From Macrostomum hystrix (taxonomy: Eukaryota > Platyhelminthes > Macrostomidae): 64,000 nt of DNA. Below, one piece after another: positions 33,739 to 46,500 of the stretch. Position numbers and translations under genes: made by a program. Position 1 is the stretch's first letter; every line of letters starts with the position of its first letter. The notes below the pieces were generated by a model, which did not search any database, was not told the DNA's origin, and saw only the letters and a program-made list of their open reading frames with translations. The DNA is taken from NCBI GenBank assembly GCA_950097015.1, contig CATNEN010000039.1, positions 17,900,501 through 17,964,500 on the forward strand, in the 5' to 3' direction.

Positions 33739-35633
33739 CTAAAGCACGCTGATTTCGTCGACAAGTTCTGTGTCGTACACCAGTCTGAGAATGGATCTCC
33801 GCACGTCCACCTTGGAGTCGGTGTCCTTCTTTCTCTGGTTCAGGTGCAGGAACTGGTGATAGGTGAATGACAGCCCCGGATCCAGCGGATAGTTGTTGAA
33901 GTCCTGACGCTGGAATCGGCGACACTCGTCCTCGAACTCGACGCTGTCGAAAAGCCGCTCCCTGCCGGTTCTGCTGCACAGGTAGCGAAAGTAGTGCCTC
34001 GAATCGACCGAGTTTTCATCGTACAACGGCAGGAACTGAACAGGTGGTGGCAGGTGAGGACACCATGGCCCCGGACAGCCCTGGCCTCTGTGCGCCTGCG
34101 TCAGATCAGGAATTCGGGAGCTTATAGATTAGCTTTTCAGGATTGAATCACTGATAAAAGAATGCCTTGTGTCCTTAGCGGATCAATGTGAAATGCGCAA
34201 GTGCGCTCGAATAAATTAGCTAGCTGAATTACCTGTTGGAACATCAGCGCTGCATCTGTGAGAGGGACTGGTCCGGTCACTAAAGCTGCTTGTATTGTGC
34301 TCTGCCGCGGCTTCTGTCCTATCAGAGACTGGTTGAGCTGGTGCAGGTAGAACAGCCAGAAGGGGTGCTCAGCAATGCTGTACATGATGGCATTGCTCAC
34401 CAACCGTGGCATGCGGAAGCCGTTCAGTGCGTGCAGGTATGGCTCGAGCGGCAAGATCAGAGCGTGACGGGAGGTGTACCTGTCCGCCCTGCTCAGGCAG
34501 CCGGTGTCGAGGTCGGCGTACCAGCCTCCCATGGCGTGCAGCACGAAGGCCCGCGCTGTGTCCGAGCGCTCCATGTAGTTGGAGAGCTGCTTGTAGTACA
34601 TGTCCTGCCAGGTACGGTAGCGCCGACTGATCAGCAGGTCGATCTCCGCGTCAGTCCAGAAGTACATTCGGTAGTCTGGGTACACAGCTCTGAAGGTCGC
34701 AGTTATTTGGATTTAAAACAGTTTATACACTTAATTCTAGTGGTGAGCGGCAGAGCGGCTAACGCGTTTGCCTCTCGCATCAAGGTCTCTGAGCGATTCC
34801 GCGATTCCGCGATTCCTCGATTCCGCGGCGAGGCCACATTCGTTTGTGGGGCAGCCGCGTAGGGCTTTCCGTGCAATTTTCACCCCTTGAGGGCCAACCT
34901 CCAAGACACAGTGAAGGTGTACCCTGTCTGACGATGACAAAGTCAGAGCAGATGTACACACCTGTGTGCGTGTGTGCTCAGGAGTCAGCGAAACGGGCAG
35001 GATGGCCTCCTCGCTGGCTGCGGGTCTAGTGTCACCAAATGATGTGCCATTTCCCGCAGCCCTCCTGAAATTATTATTTTTATATTATTATATTCATACA
35101 ATCGTTCATGATGGCCTCCAATCTAGTCACAAAGATGTGAGTTTGGCCGCAGTTCTAATCGATATCTAACGTGTTAGCAACAGGTCTTAAAGCGCATGGA
35201 AATCAGACAAGTAGTACTCTCCAAAGAAGCTAAAGATTTTGGCGGTTCTCATATATGCTTTGAGTAGGTTGTGCGTAAGTCTCAATAGGAGATTATGACA
35301 AGCCACTCACCTCCATGATGATAGAAGCGATTTGAAAGTCGTGTCCACCATGTAGCCCTTGTACATGAAGTGGATCTTTTTCACCACTTCGGCCTGTTGC
35401 TTCGGTAATGGAAAGCGAAGCGCAATGTCTCGCCTCTCGACCATTGTGAGGTTTGGCTCCGGGCGAAGTGACACTGCGCTTCTGTTATTGGATTTAGTCA
35501 GCCACATAGCGGCTCCCAGGAGCAGAAAACTGGCCAGCAGGCACATCGCTAAAATTAGTCGCCACAAGCAGACAATGCGCCGATGCCTCAGGAGTTTGAA
35601 AAGTTTCAGCTTTAGACCGCAGATTGACAGCAT
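33739..35633 (-). CDS. GT32-type glycosyltransferase with DXD motif, copy C
   Basis: Third family member. Minus-strand exons 35633-35311, 34689-34233 and 34095-33739 give 378 codons. The membrane anchor lies at about residues 25-45 and is followed by SLRPEPNLT. Exon 1 and exon 3 have clearly diverged from A and B, yet the first 350 or so bases of exon 2, which encode YFWTDAEID through GGWYADLDTG to FWLFYLHQL, appear identical to both. Intron 1 contains a SINE-B copy. The frame is intact. Sugar specificity is unknown. Confidence 0.85.
34741..35085 (+). repeat. SINE-B copy in intron 1 of copy C
   Basis: A-box-like GAGCGGCAGAGCGG, then CGATTCCGCGGCGAGGCCAC, AATTTTCACCCCTTGAGGG, CTGACGATGACAAAGTCAG and the tail CTCAGGAGTCAGCGAAACGG to CCCTCCTGAAATTATT. 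It is nearly full length and antisense to the host gene. Confidence 0.82.
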
Positions 35634-35682
35634 GACTGGCTAAGCTTGGCGAGTACCTGATTGGTAAACTGACCAATGCTTT

Positions 35683-35691
35683 GTATTATAC
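35683..35691 (-). promoter_or_regulatory. TATA-like box of glycosyltransferase copy C
   Basis: GTATAATAC on the minus strand, about 50-58 bp upstream of the ATG at 35633. Confidence 0.4.
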
Positions 35692-35699
35692 TTTGTTAG

Positions 35700-36240
35700 T
35701 TACCCGAAAACTTGAAAATATTGCTGTGTCCATTCTACTGTGCATATGTGGTAGAGGTCAAACACTTCTCACTTTTAAGCACAATGGTTTTTGTTCATTG
35801 ACCGCTCAGTCTTCGCCTTTTCTTACCCCTTTGTACAGTAGCGACCCTCGATGTCGCTGTTTCGAATGGAAACAGCGACGCCCTCATAACTGCGTTTCTT
35901 TCATTCCGAACTGCAAGCGTAAAGTTAGACTCGCGAAAGATGCTGCCCTACACTCGGTCTCACCGTTTGTTTTGCCACAAGGGCAATGCCATGAATTTGT
36001 TTTGACTGGAGAAAACATTTTTTGTTAATTTGAATAGTGTAGTGAAACTACAACTGATTGGCTGAAGGCGGCTGTCATAACATCTTTAATAACTATGGTG
36101 TCTGCACCCCTTAGTGGTTATTATCATGCCACTTATTCTGATTTGCAATTATTGTAATTATTAATTTGACTGAATAGTAATGCTAGGTCAGTACCTAAAT
36201 CACGCTACGTAGAACTATGTCTGCAAGTCAAGCCACACTC
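35700..36240. other. Spacer without recognised gene
   Basis: A 115-codon plus frame exists at 35681-36028 but has no recognised domain. Nothing else is seen. Confidence 0.5.
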
Positions 36241-36244
36241 GCGA

Positions 36245-37315
36245 ATCCCATCAAGATCCATAGATCCAACCCAAGACATAGATCCCACTCAGTCCATAGA
36301 TCCCAACCAACCCATAGATCCCAACTAACCCATAGATCCCAACTAACCCAAAGATCCCACTCAAAACCACAGATCCCATCCAAAACCCATAGATCCCATC
36401 CAAAACCCATAGATCCCATTGACAACCCATAGATCACATCCAAAACCCACAGGTTATATCCACGACCCATAGATCCCATATAAAACCCATAGATCCCATT
36501 CATAACCCATAGATGACATCCAAAATCAACAGATTATCCAGAATATCCAGAATCCATAGATCCCATCTAAAACCCATAGATCCCATCCAAAACTCATAGA
36601 TCCCACCCATAACCCATAGATCACATCCAAAACCCATAGATCCCATTGACAACCCATAGATCACATTCAAAACCAAAAGATCACATCCAAAACCCACAGA
36701 TTAAATCCGCAGCCCATAGATCCCATATAAAACCCATAGATGACATCAAAAACCCACAGATTATATCCAGAATCCATAGATCCCATCCAAAACCCATAGA
36801 TCCCACACATAACCCATAGATCACATCCAAAACCCACGTATTATATCCAAAACCCATAGATCTCATTCACAACCCATAGATCCCATCGAAAACCCACAGA
36901 TTATATCCACAACCCATAGATCACATTCACAACCCATAGATCCCATCAACAACTCATCGATCCCATCCAAAACCCATAGATCCCATCCAAAAACCACAAA
37001 ATATATTCGCAACCCATAGATCCTATCCAAAACCCATAGATCCCATCTAAAACCCATAGATCCCATTGAAAACCCATAGATCCCATCTACAACCCACAAA
37101 ATCTATCCAAAACCCATAGATCCCATCCACAACCCATAGATCCCATCTAAAACACATAGATCCCATTGAAAACCCATATAGATCCCATCCACAACCCATA
37201 GATCCCATCCAAAACCCATAGATCCCATCCAAAACCCATAGATCCCATCCACAACCCATAGATGCCATCTAAAACCCATGGATCCCACCTTAAACCTATA
37301 GATCCCATCCGATCA
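36245..37315 (+). repeat. 20-bp minisatellite
   Basis: About 54 units of a 20-bp motif (CCATCCAAAACCCATAGATC) with many single-base variants and occasional shorter units. Minus-strand frames read a Gly/Trp/Met-rich cycle (GSMGFGWDLWV), which is a repeat artefact. It lies in the upstream flank of the Ras-like gene. Confidence 0.94.
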
Positions 37316-37890
37316 ATAAATGTGCAGAAGTGTAGAAGGAAACATAAAAATCAAAACCTGATAGAAATCTGGATGCTCGACACGCAAAACAATATGATGC
37401 TAGCCTTGAATCTAAGGCTTTAAAATTGCCCAGCCAAACTGCAGGGCACAATCAAGTCTATTTGCCATCAACTAGTAGTGGACCACTTAAGGCGGCCTCG
37501 ACCGTGCCCAAAATGCTGCTCACAGCAACTCAATCTCTGGAGCTGGTGGAAGGAGCCAGAGCAGAAGAGAACGAGAGAAAGTTAATAGAGTTGGAGACTC
37601 AGAATTGCATGCCTTGGGGAGGCGGTAATGAAATGTACTTTAAGAGGCCGCTTGCATCGGGCACTCGACGGTCCGCTCAGCTCTATAGGGTGGGGAGCGG
37701 GTAGGTTGGGCGCGGACGGAACAGCTGCAGGATAAATCCCCTCTCCCTCATCCACGCAGTCAGCCCCTTTGCGGATCCCGACAAAGTAGAAATCGATATT
37801 TTCCTCAATCCCATCTGCTTGCTCCTCGGCTCTCACTTCCGGGGAGGGGGTTGGCATTGCTAGCTGCTCTGCTCTCTTTCTCCCCCGTCT
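37316..37890. other. Upstream flank of the Ras-like gene
   Basis: Short overlapping frames on both strands (longest 108 codons at 37908-37582, minus) without recognisable domains. The CT-rich part at 37860-37920 leads into the promoter. Confidence 0.45.
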
Positions 37891-37891
37891 C

Positions 37892-37934
37892 CCAATAACC
37901 CACCTCATTCCTCTCTCGCTGAGCGTATATAAAA
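37892..37934 (+). promoter_or_regulatory. Core promoter of the Ras-like gene
   Basis: CCAAT at 37892-37896 and TATATAAAA at 37926-37934, about 90 bp upstream of the ATG at 38023. The spacing predicts a transcription start near 37960. Confidence 0.6.
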
Positions 37935-38022
37935 TTATAAATCAAATCTCGCTTCGACAGGGACTTAGGCTTGGATTCGGGCAGCAGCAAACGAATTTTG
38001 ATTTTATTTTCGGAGAAGCACA

Positions 38023-39261
38023 ATGCCTGTCAGATTGGTGATTGCTGGCCCAGACGGCTGTGGAAAGACTGGTAAGAACGCCGCCCTATGTCTACTATAG
38101 ATTTTCACTGCAAAGTAATCCGTTTTAAAAAGAATTCCACCAGTTTTTTGTCCGCTATAGCTCTATTAGTGCGCTACCTGACCAAGCGGTTTATCGAAAC
38201 CTATCAGTCTGGGAGCGACATTCTATATCGACACCGCGCGGTCCTCCAGGATAGCACCATCGATGTGGAGATTCTTGACACGTCCGCCTGCGAGGCAAGC
38301 GAAGAGCTAAGACAATTGCACAACAGTTTTGAATCCGATCAATTCCCAATCCGATAAACACACACCTCACTCCCGACAACTAACAAACTTATTACACCCA
38401 CCTCACACCCGACACCCACCTCACTCCTGACACCCACCTCACTCCTGACACCCACCTCACATCCGACACCCGCCTCACTCCTGACACCCACCTCACTCCC
38501 GACAAGTAACATACTTATTACACCCACCTCACACCCGACACCCACCTCACTCCTGACACCCACCTCACTCCTGACACCCACCTCACTCCCGACAACCACC
38601 TTCACTAAAGACCTTCACTTTCCAATTCACAGCGCAGAGGCTTCAACGGACTATCGGCCAGTCTAAGCTGGGCGGACAGTTTCCTATTTGTTTACGACGT
38701 CACCCTCCTTGACAGCGCGCCGCGCGCCAGGCTTTTCTTAGAATTGGCGCGCACGGTACGCGCTAACGCCGCGGCATCGGCTGGCGCAGCCACGGAGCGC
38801 CGCCTCCCGGCTGTGCTGGTTGGCAACAAAACCGACCTGGCCTACTGCGGTACAGGCAACAACAAGGCGGACATGGAGATCATGAGCAGCCAGTTCCGAT
38901 GCAAACACTTTGTGGTGCGTCCCGGCATCCTCTTATTCTCATCTCGCCTTATCTCTAAAAATGTCTCTTATTTCTCTTCTTTTTAGACATCGGCGGCCGA
39001 AGATACAAAGATTATTGACCTAATCTTCACCGGCCTGATCGCTGAAGGCCATCTGAGCATTGGACAGGGCCAGGGATCGCGCAAGGCAAGTCTGCTTAGC
39101 CGCGTGCAGCCTCTGCAACAGCAGCAGCAGCAGCAGCAACATAGACACTCGAAGCCAACTATGCTAGTCCTTAAAGAGGATGATCTTCTGTCACTGGAGT
39201 CCCGCTTTCTGCCTGTATCTGGCGGTAAGAAAAAGGAGAAGGAACAGAAGGATCAGCAGCA

Positions 39262-39294
<33 letters not shown>

Positions 39295-39304
39295 AGCTGA
39301 TTGA
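38023..39304 (+). CDS. RERG/RASL-type small GTPase with polyglutamine tail
   Basis: Ras-superfamily GTPase most like RERG and RASL11/12, with no C-terminal prenylation box. Exons 38023-38071, 38161-38294, 38633-38914 and 38987-39304 give 260 codons. P-loop GPDGCGKT is at residues 9-16, then LTKRFIETY, the G3 region LDTSACE, SWADSFLFVYDV, G4 LVGNKTDL and G5 TSAAED. The G3 motif normally reads DxxG, but here the Gly is Ala. Exon 2 ends GAG before GCAAGC, a GC-AG intron that alone keeps the phase. The C terminus is about 100 residues beyond the G domain, with two polyglutamine runs, Lys/Glu-rich sequence and the end Ala-Asp. Its function is likely signalling; an inactive or fast-cycling switch is possible. 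Confidence 0.85.
38360..38600 (+). repeat. 18-bp minisatellite in Ras-like intron 2
   Basis: About 13 units of 18 bp (CACCCACCTCACTCCTGA), with a spacer variant (ACTAACAAACTTATTA and AGTAACATACTTATTA) recurring about 120 bp apart, which suggests a longer repeat period. On the minus strand it reads the cycle SEVGVR. Confidence 0.92.
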
Positions 39305-39524
39305 AATGCCGTGTGGGTAGGACACTTAGCACAAGATCAGAATCAATACAATTACTTTTGGGTACTGCTTTAGTACTGCTTAGTAAACTTGATTTTTTCT
39401 CACACAGTTAGCCTCATCATGAACATAATTGTCGATAAAGTCAGTTCCAGTTATTATTGACTCATTGATGTTCAATCAGCACTAATATTATTCCACCATT
39501 TATCATTTATCTAGTAATCCATTC

Positions 39525-39975
39525 CAAACCCGCCCCAAACCAGCACCAACCTCACTCCACAGCCAACCTCAAACCAGCACCAACCTCACTCCACAGCCCA
39601 CCCCAAACCAGCACCAACCTCGCTCCACAGCCCACCTCAAATCAGCACCAACCTCACTCCACAGCCCACCTCAAACCAGCACCAACCTCACTCCACAGCC
39701 CACCTCAAACCAGCACCAATCTCACTCCACAGCCCACCTCAAACCAGCACCAACCTCACTCCACAGCCCACCTCAAACCAGCACCAATCTCACTCCACAG
39801 CCCACCTCAAACCAGCACCAACCTCACTCCACAGCCCACCTCAAACCAGCACCAACCTCACTCCACAGCCCACCTCAAACCAGCACCAACCTTACTCCAC
39901 AGCCAACCTCAAACCAGCACCAACCTCACTCCACAGCCCACCCCAAACCAGCACCAACCTCACTCCACAGTCCAC
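39525..39975 (+). repeat. 34-bp minisatellite 3' of the Ras-like gene
   Basis: About 13 units of 34 bp with the core CTCACTCCACAGCCCACCTC followed by AAACCAGCACCAAC. It lies between the stop codon at 39304 and the polyadenylation signals at 40116, so it is probably transcribed as 3' untranslated region. Confidence 0.94.
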
Positions 39976-40115
39976 AACCCCAATCTAGCATACTGCTAAC
40001 TCCACAATACATCCCACTTAAAACCATATGTACTTCTTTCAGTCTTACTTCAGCTAGAATTGTACTCTATACTTTTTAAACGGCATATTGAATTTGTAAT
40101 TTTTTCATATTTTTG

Positions 40116-40128
40116 AATAAATAATAAA
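40116..40128 (+). terminator. Polyadenylation signals of the Ras-like gene
   Basis: Two AATAAA hexamers, 40116-40121 and 40123-40128, about 815 bases after the stop codon. They are the first clear ones downstream. Confidence 0.55.
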
Positions 40129-40409
40129 ACTTTGGAGCATAAACTCCATAGATTTTATGTCATTAGAATTTCTTTAACTCCAGAGATTGGTCTTCATTTC
40201 GCACAATTCGCAGCGAGAAAAAATACAAAACTTTACGCGAAAAATGTTATTTTCTGAAATAACAAATAACAAATTTCTGAAATAAGAAAAAAGAAACAAA
40301 CAAAAAAATCAAAAGCCGAATTATTTTTTCAAAGAGTCAAATTTTCTTTCTCAAAATAAAAAGGCATTTCAATTAGACTTTCATGTGCAGTTACAGAACA
40401 CACCTGTAT

Positions 40410-40415
40410 TTTATT
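40410..40415 (-). terminator. Polyadenylation signal of the NO VEIN-like gene
   Basis: AATAAA on the minus strand, about 155 bases beyond the stop codon at 40570. Confidence 0.6.
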
Positions 40416-40569
40416 GGCTTAGCGAAAATTCGCGATGGAAATATTCGACAAAAAAAATGCAATCGAATCAGTTAGAATTTCAAGATAAACTTCAACCAAA
40501 TGCCATCGAATTTAGTTTTCAAATCAACCGCATTATACGTGCCAGGTCACGAGTTCGAATCCTAGAGAA

Positions 40570-43500
40570 TTATCCCAGATCGGATCCAGTTGGCAGCACC
40601 AGCAGTTTGTACAGGCCGCGTTTCAAACGCTCCACTAGGTCCGGAATGAGGACCAGACGCGGCTGCGGGCTGGCTAGGCCAAGCACTCGCAGCAGGCGAT
40701 GACTCTCGGGTGCCGACAGTGCGTGGCGCAGTTCGGCCAGGCTCAGATGAAATCCTGGCGACTCGCCGGCGCTAGACTTCACCTCCAACTGGAGCTGCCT
40801 GCCATCGGCTAGTCGCAGTTCGATGTCGAACGGACGGCCAGTCTCGCCGGCTTCGTTTAGCCAGAGAATCTCAGAGACCGGCTGGGACTCGAAGCTGGCT
40901 AGGCCGCGCAGCCAATCGGCTGCTAGGCGTTCGCCGAGGCGACCGGCCAGCTCATCGACGGCGCCGCCGAGTCGCGGCTTAGCGTCCAACAGGCGCTGCA
41001 ACTGGTCTGGCGGCGGCAACGGCAGCTCGGCGAGGGTCGCCGTCAGAGTCGGCGCTGGAGCCGCCGGAGGTAAGAAAAATGAATGCGGAGCTGTCGCCGT
41101 CGACGTAGATGCAGGAGTCGTCGACGTAGATGCAGGTGTCGCCGTCGACGTAGATGCAGGTGTCGCCGTCGCAGTGGATATAGGCGTTGCCGTAGATGCA
41201 GGCGTAAGCATCGCCGTAGAAGCTGGCGCTGCAGCGGCTGCAATGGCCGTGGGTGTCGCAGGATCCAACAGGCGCGGTCGTTTGATCAGTGGCTCGCCAG
41301 TAATTGGCTGCGCCTGGAGCTGGGCTCGCTGTTGTCCCCGACTGATTGGCTGACGCTGAGGAGCCTGCGGCGGATCCGGCAGGTGGCTGTGCGTTGTAGC
41401 GTCGACGGTAGGCGAACGTCGAACGAAAATCTGCCAGACTGGGCCGGCATTCTCGAAGCCGATGGGTCGCCAGACGGCGCCGCCGTGAGCGATCAGTCGC
41501 TCCTCAAGTCGTAGATTTCGCTCCGCCTCGTCGCAGCGATCGGTTCGGCAGAGGCTCAGGTCGACGGCGAGGGCGCGCAATTCTTCCCAAATCGGTGCGA
41601 GGAGGTCCCCAGCCAGCTGGTTCAGCATTGCAAGCATGGCGTCGCATCGACGCCTGGCCGATGTAGGCGAATCGCCGTCGGCGTCTACAGCGTCGACTAG
41701 AAGAAGCCGGCGAGACTCTAACGAAGGCGTCAGTAGAAGCTGATGCGGCTGACGGATCGACACGGCGGCGAACGGGTTCTGAACCAGATAGCGTCGTGTG
41801 GACAGGCAGGGTACAGAGGCGACTCGAGTTGCTGCCAGGGCTTCAGGAAGTCCCGCCTCCAGCAAGGCAGCGTAGCAGCTCGGATAGACGCAGAAGAGCC
41901 AGCGTTGGACGCCGTCAAGAAGGTCGCGCGCCTGACTCTCCAGCTTGATCGACTGGCGCTGCTCGGCATCGTCGGGGAACAGGCTGGAGCGAAGGCAGGC
42001 GCGCAAAGTTGGAAGGCCCAGAAGCGAGTCGGATTGGGCGATTCGGCGAATCCGATCACGCGTCTCTCGGCGAGGCAGTCGACAGCGACGCAGGTCGACG
42101 AGATGAGCCCCGGCGCCTGCCAGTTGGAGTAGAAAATCTTCGTCATCGGCATCTTTATCAGCGTTAGCGGCTGCAACGTCGGGTTCGTCTAGAATGAGCG
42201 CCGGACGGTCGCAGGGTCGGCATCGTCCTTCAGGCAGGCGTGGAAGGCAGGCCAGCAGTCGCAGGCGCTCCAAGACGCCGGCAAGAACGGCAGCCGGGCA
42301 GTCTTCAAGCGCGGAAACAAGGCGGCCGAGCGCGTCGTCGATGCCGGCGTCAACGCCGCTACGACAGGCCCGAATAAGTTTCAACTCGCGCCAGGCCAGG
42401 CAGGGCTGGCGTCGGACACCGCAGGCGGCAAAGAAGTCGGTCAAATCAGCCGGATAGTGCAGGCTGGCGAGTCTCCGGAGCTCAGCCAACAGCGCCGCCG
42501 GCATCGGCGACGGCCAATCGTTTCTCGACGTCGCACCTTCGACGTCCGGCTGATTGGCCTCTTCGCCGAGGTCGTCATTCTGGGACCAGATGGCATCGGA
42601 GCTGGCACTAAACCTTCCGTATATCATTCCTGAGCGGCAATTCACATCGTCGAGACGCTCTGGCAAAAAGATAACGCGACCTTTGGACAACTGGACGCGT
42701 CTAATCTCAGAAAGCTGATTCCAGTGTCGCCAGCAGAACCTGTAAATCTCCGTCATGCCACTCAGCGAGGTCTGAACTCGACCGTCACTCATTGCAACAG
42801 AGTACTCCGACCAGGCTAGAAGAGCATCGACAACCTCTTCCGGCGCTGGGCAGCCGGAGCGGACACCGATGTCTGCTAGGAAATCCGGATCGGCTGCGGC
42901 TGCCGTCTGCGCTATCAGCGTCGGCAGGAGGAAGTCGAAGCCGCCGGCGGCAGCCGATCCGGGCAGGTAAATGGAGGTCGGCGGTAGACGACTGGGCAGC
43001 CTGACTGGGCCCTGCCTGAGCAGGCCGTCAGCGGGCAGCCAGGCGGCTGACCGAACGGCGCGACCGAAGCGACCGTCGGCCAGATGACGACTGTAGCGCC
43101 GGCGCCAGGCTAGCGAAAAATGATTGAACAGCGCCAACAGCGAGGCATTGTCAACGGTGTCTGCGAAAGTGCAGGACAGCTCGGAGCCGGCCTCCTCGAG
43201 AATGTCGGCTAATTCCGGGAAATCACCGGCTGGAGATTCCAACGGACCATCCAGTACGCCCAGATCGTCCACTAAAAATCTGCGCCAATCACTCAGCAAT
43301 TGTTCATTGTCTAAGTAGGAGGGAGAGACAATCTTCCAGGGCCGACGACCGGTGCGGCGCCATTCCAGCTGGTCGAAGGCGAAGCCGGATGTGTCCAACA
43401 CTGCGGGCAGGTGAATGTCGGCATTGGCCGATGGTAGAACAGCCCGACCGTCGGTTAGTAACAATGGCAGAAATTCGGCCAATTGTCCAGCGCCCCGAGC

Positions 43501-46500
43501 TGGTCGTAGGAGCCTGGCAGCGTTGGCCAATACAATTAACCGCGGCCTAGCGGACTTGGGTAGAGGCTCCGGAACTAAATTGGCGGCTTCCACGCGCAGG
43601 GCCGGAATCAAACAGTCGGTGAAGAGCAGGTCGCGGTCCGGATATCGAGCGCCCAGCTGTTCGAAGCGTTTCATCAGGCGTCGGACTAGATTTTCGTCGG
43701 CGGACAAAGATGCTGGACCTCTAACCGCGCGACTGTCGCGCTGCAGGGTTGAACTTAACAAGTTAACGTCGAGAATGCAGAGCCTGGTCACGCTGGGAAA
43801 TATTACATTCAATAGGCGGCAAATGTTGGACCAGTCCATGCAGGTGCTGGAATCTGCTTCTTCCCCGTTTGAAGTGGCCGTTGGCGGCGGCATGATGAGC
43901 AGATGGTCGCGAAGGCAGATTTTCACGCGATGCCGAATGTGATGCGGGCCTCGCAGAGCCGGTATGAAAGCTAGGGACTGCAGGCTGGCTCGGGCGCGGC
44001 GGAACAGCGAGGGCTGGAAGGACAGGGGGAGAGCGATACTGAATGACTGGGGGGAGAGCGATACTGAATGACTGGGGGAGAGCGATACTGAATGACTGGG
44101 GGAGAGCGATACTGAATGACTGGTGGGAGAGCGATACTGAATGACTGGGGGCGAGCGATACTGAATGGGGGAGAGCGATACTGAATGACTGGGGGGAGAG
44201 CGATACTTAATGACTGGGGGAGAGCGATACTGAATGACTGGGGGGAGAGCCACCCTGAATGACTGGGGGAGAGCGATACTGAAAGACTGGGTGAGAGCGA
44301 TACTGAATGACTGGGGGAGAGCGATACTGAATGACTGGGGGGAGAGCGATACTGAATGACTGGGGGGAGAGCGATACTGAATGACTGGGGGGAGAGCGAT
44401 ACTGAATGACTGGGGGGAGAGCGATACTGAATGACTGGGGGGAGAGCGATACTGAATGACTTGGGGAGAGCGATGACTGAATGGCTGGGTGAGAGCGATA
44501 CTGAATGACTGGGGGAGAGCGATACTGAAGGAATGGGGGAGAGCGATACTGAAGGAATGGGGGAGAGCGATACTGAAGAAATGGGGGAGAGCGATACTGA
44601 AGGAATGGGGGAGAGCGATACTGAAGGAATGGGGGATAGCGATACTGAAGAAATGGGGGAGAGCGATACTGAAGAAATGGAGGAGAGCGATACTGAAGGA
44701 ATGGGGGAGAGCGATACTAAAGTGACAGGCACAAAACGCAGGCGGCCTGGCAAGACTAACTTGCGAGCAGACGGTGTCCAACAGAGCCGCGGCGGCGCGC
44801 CAGTCGGCGCCAGCAGGCCTGGCGCTGGCGCCAACCAATCGATCCAGCATGGCGGCGGCGGCTTCGCCAGACGCAGCCAAAGGCGCAGGCACCCCCAGAG
44901 CCATCTGCAACTGGCGCCAGCGACCAGGATTTAAAAATCGACGCCTCTGTCGACGCCTACGCAAAAATTCGGCGCTGACGGGCCAGGCGCCGAGCAGCTG
45001 GCGAATTTCGGAGGGTCGAGTCAGGCCCAGCGTGTCAACTAGGGGACAGAGAGAATCACCAGATTGGATGTCATCGTCGATACTGTTGGCAAGTACACAG
45101 CTAGGCAGTTGCAATTGTGTCCCGGGTTTTAGCCAAGCTTCTCTAACAGCTTCATCATCGTCGACGTCTACGGCGATAGGAAGCCAGGCGAGGCGGCGAA
45201 ACGCGGCGAGAATAGCCCGACCGGCTGGGCGGAAGAAGCCCTGGCAATGTAAGAATGGAATTGGGAGCTAAATTGTGAGCGACAATATATAATAGGCGAA
45301 TATCTTACAGAAGTGACAAGATAGGAGTGACTGGAGTGACAAGATAGGGTGACGGGAGTGACAAGATAGGGGTGGCAAGATCGGAGTGACAAGATAGGGG
45401 TGACTGTAGTTACAAGATAGGGGTGACTGGAGTGACAAGATAGGGTGACTGGAGCGACAAGATAGGGGTGACTGGAGTGACAAGATAGGAGTGACAGAAG
45501 TGAAAAGATTAGAGTGACTGGAGTGACAAGATAGGGTGACTGGAGCGACAAGATAGGGGTGACTGTAGTTACAAGATAGGGGTGACTGGAGTGACAAGAT
45601 AGGAGTGATTGGATTGACAAGATAGGAGTGACTGGAGTAACAAAATAGGAGTGACTGGATTGACAAGATAGGGCTGACTAGAGTGACAAGATAGGAGTGA
45701 CTGGAGTGACAAGATAGGAGTGACTGGAGTGACAAGATAGGAGTGACTGGAGTGACAAGATAGGAGTGACTGGAGTGACAAGATAGGGGTGACTGGAATG
45801 ACAAGATAGGGTTGACTGTAGTTACAAGATAGGGGTGACTGGAGTGACAAGATAGGAGTGACTGGAGTAACAAAATAGGAGTGACTGGATTGACAAGATA
45901 GGGCTGACTAGAGTGACAAGATAGGAGTGACTGGAGTGACAAGATAGGAGTGACTGGAGTGACAAGATAGGAGTGACTGGAGTGACAAGATAGGAGTGAC
46001 TGGAGTGACAAGATAGGGGTGACTGGAATGACAAGATAGGGTTGACTGTAGTTACAAGATAGGGGTGACTGGAGTGACAAGATAGGAGTGACTGGAGTGA
46101 CAAGATAGGAGTGACTGAAGTGACAAGATAGGATGACTAGAGTGACAAGATAGGAGTGACTGTAGTGACACTATAGAAGTGACTAAGGTGACAGGGTAAG
46201 AGAAGTGACCGTCTATGGAGTGCCAAGTGACAATCTACAGACTTTATTAGCAATAGACTTCAGTAACTGAAGCTTTATCTGCTCACCCGCAGCTCGGATT
46301 CCAGAGGCAACAGCTCTGAGCATCTCACGGCGGCCTCTAGTGGGCCAAGCCGACGATTCAAGGCCTCGTAGACAGCGATTAGAAGGCCTGGCAAACGATC
46401 GCGAAGTCGTTCGTTCCAGGCCGAATCGCGCCTGATATCCTCGCGGGACGACGGGATTTCAAAGTCGCCCTTCGATTGCGTGAGGAATTCGATTGAAAAA

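Noticed and set aside
37582-37908. 108-codon minus-strand ORF upstream of the Ras-like gene
   Set aside because: No domain is recognisable and it lies just upstream of the core promoter. I could not support it as a gene.
40823-41514. Arg-rich and Val/Asp-rich plus-strand ORFs
   Set aside because: These are shadows of the Thr/Ser/Ala codon repeat in the last exon of the NO VEIN-like gene.
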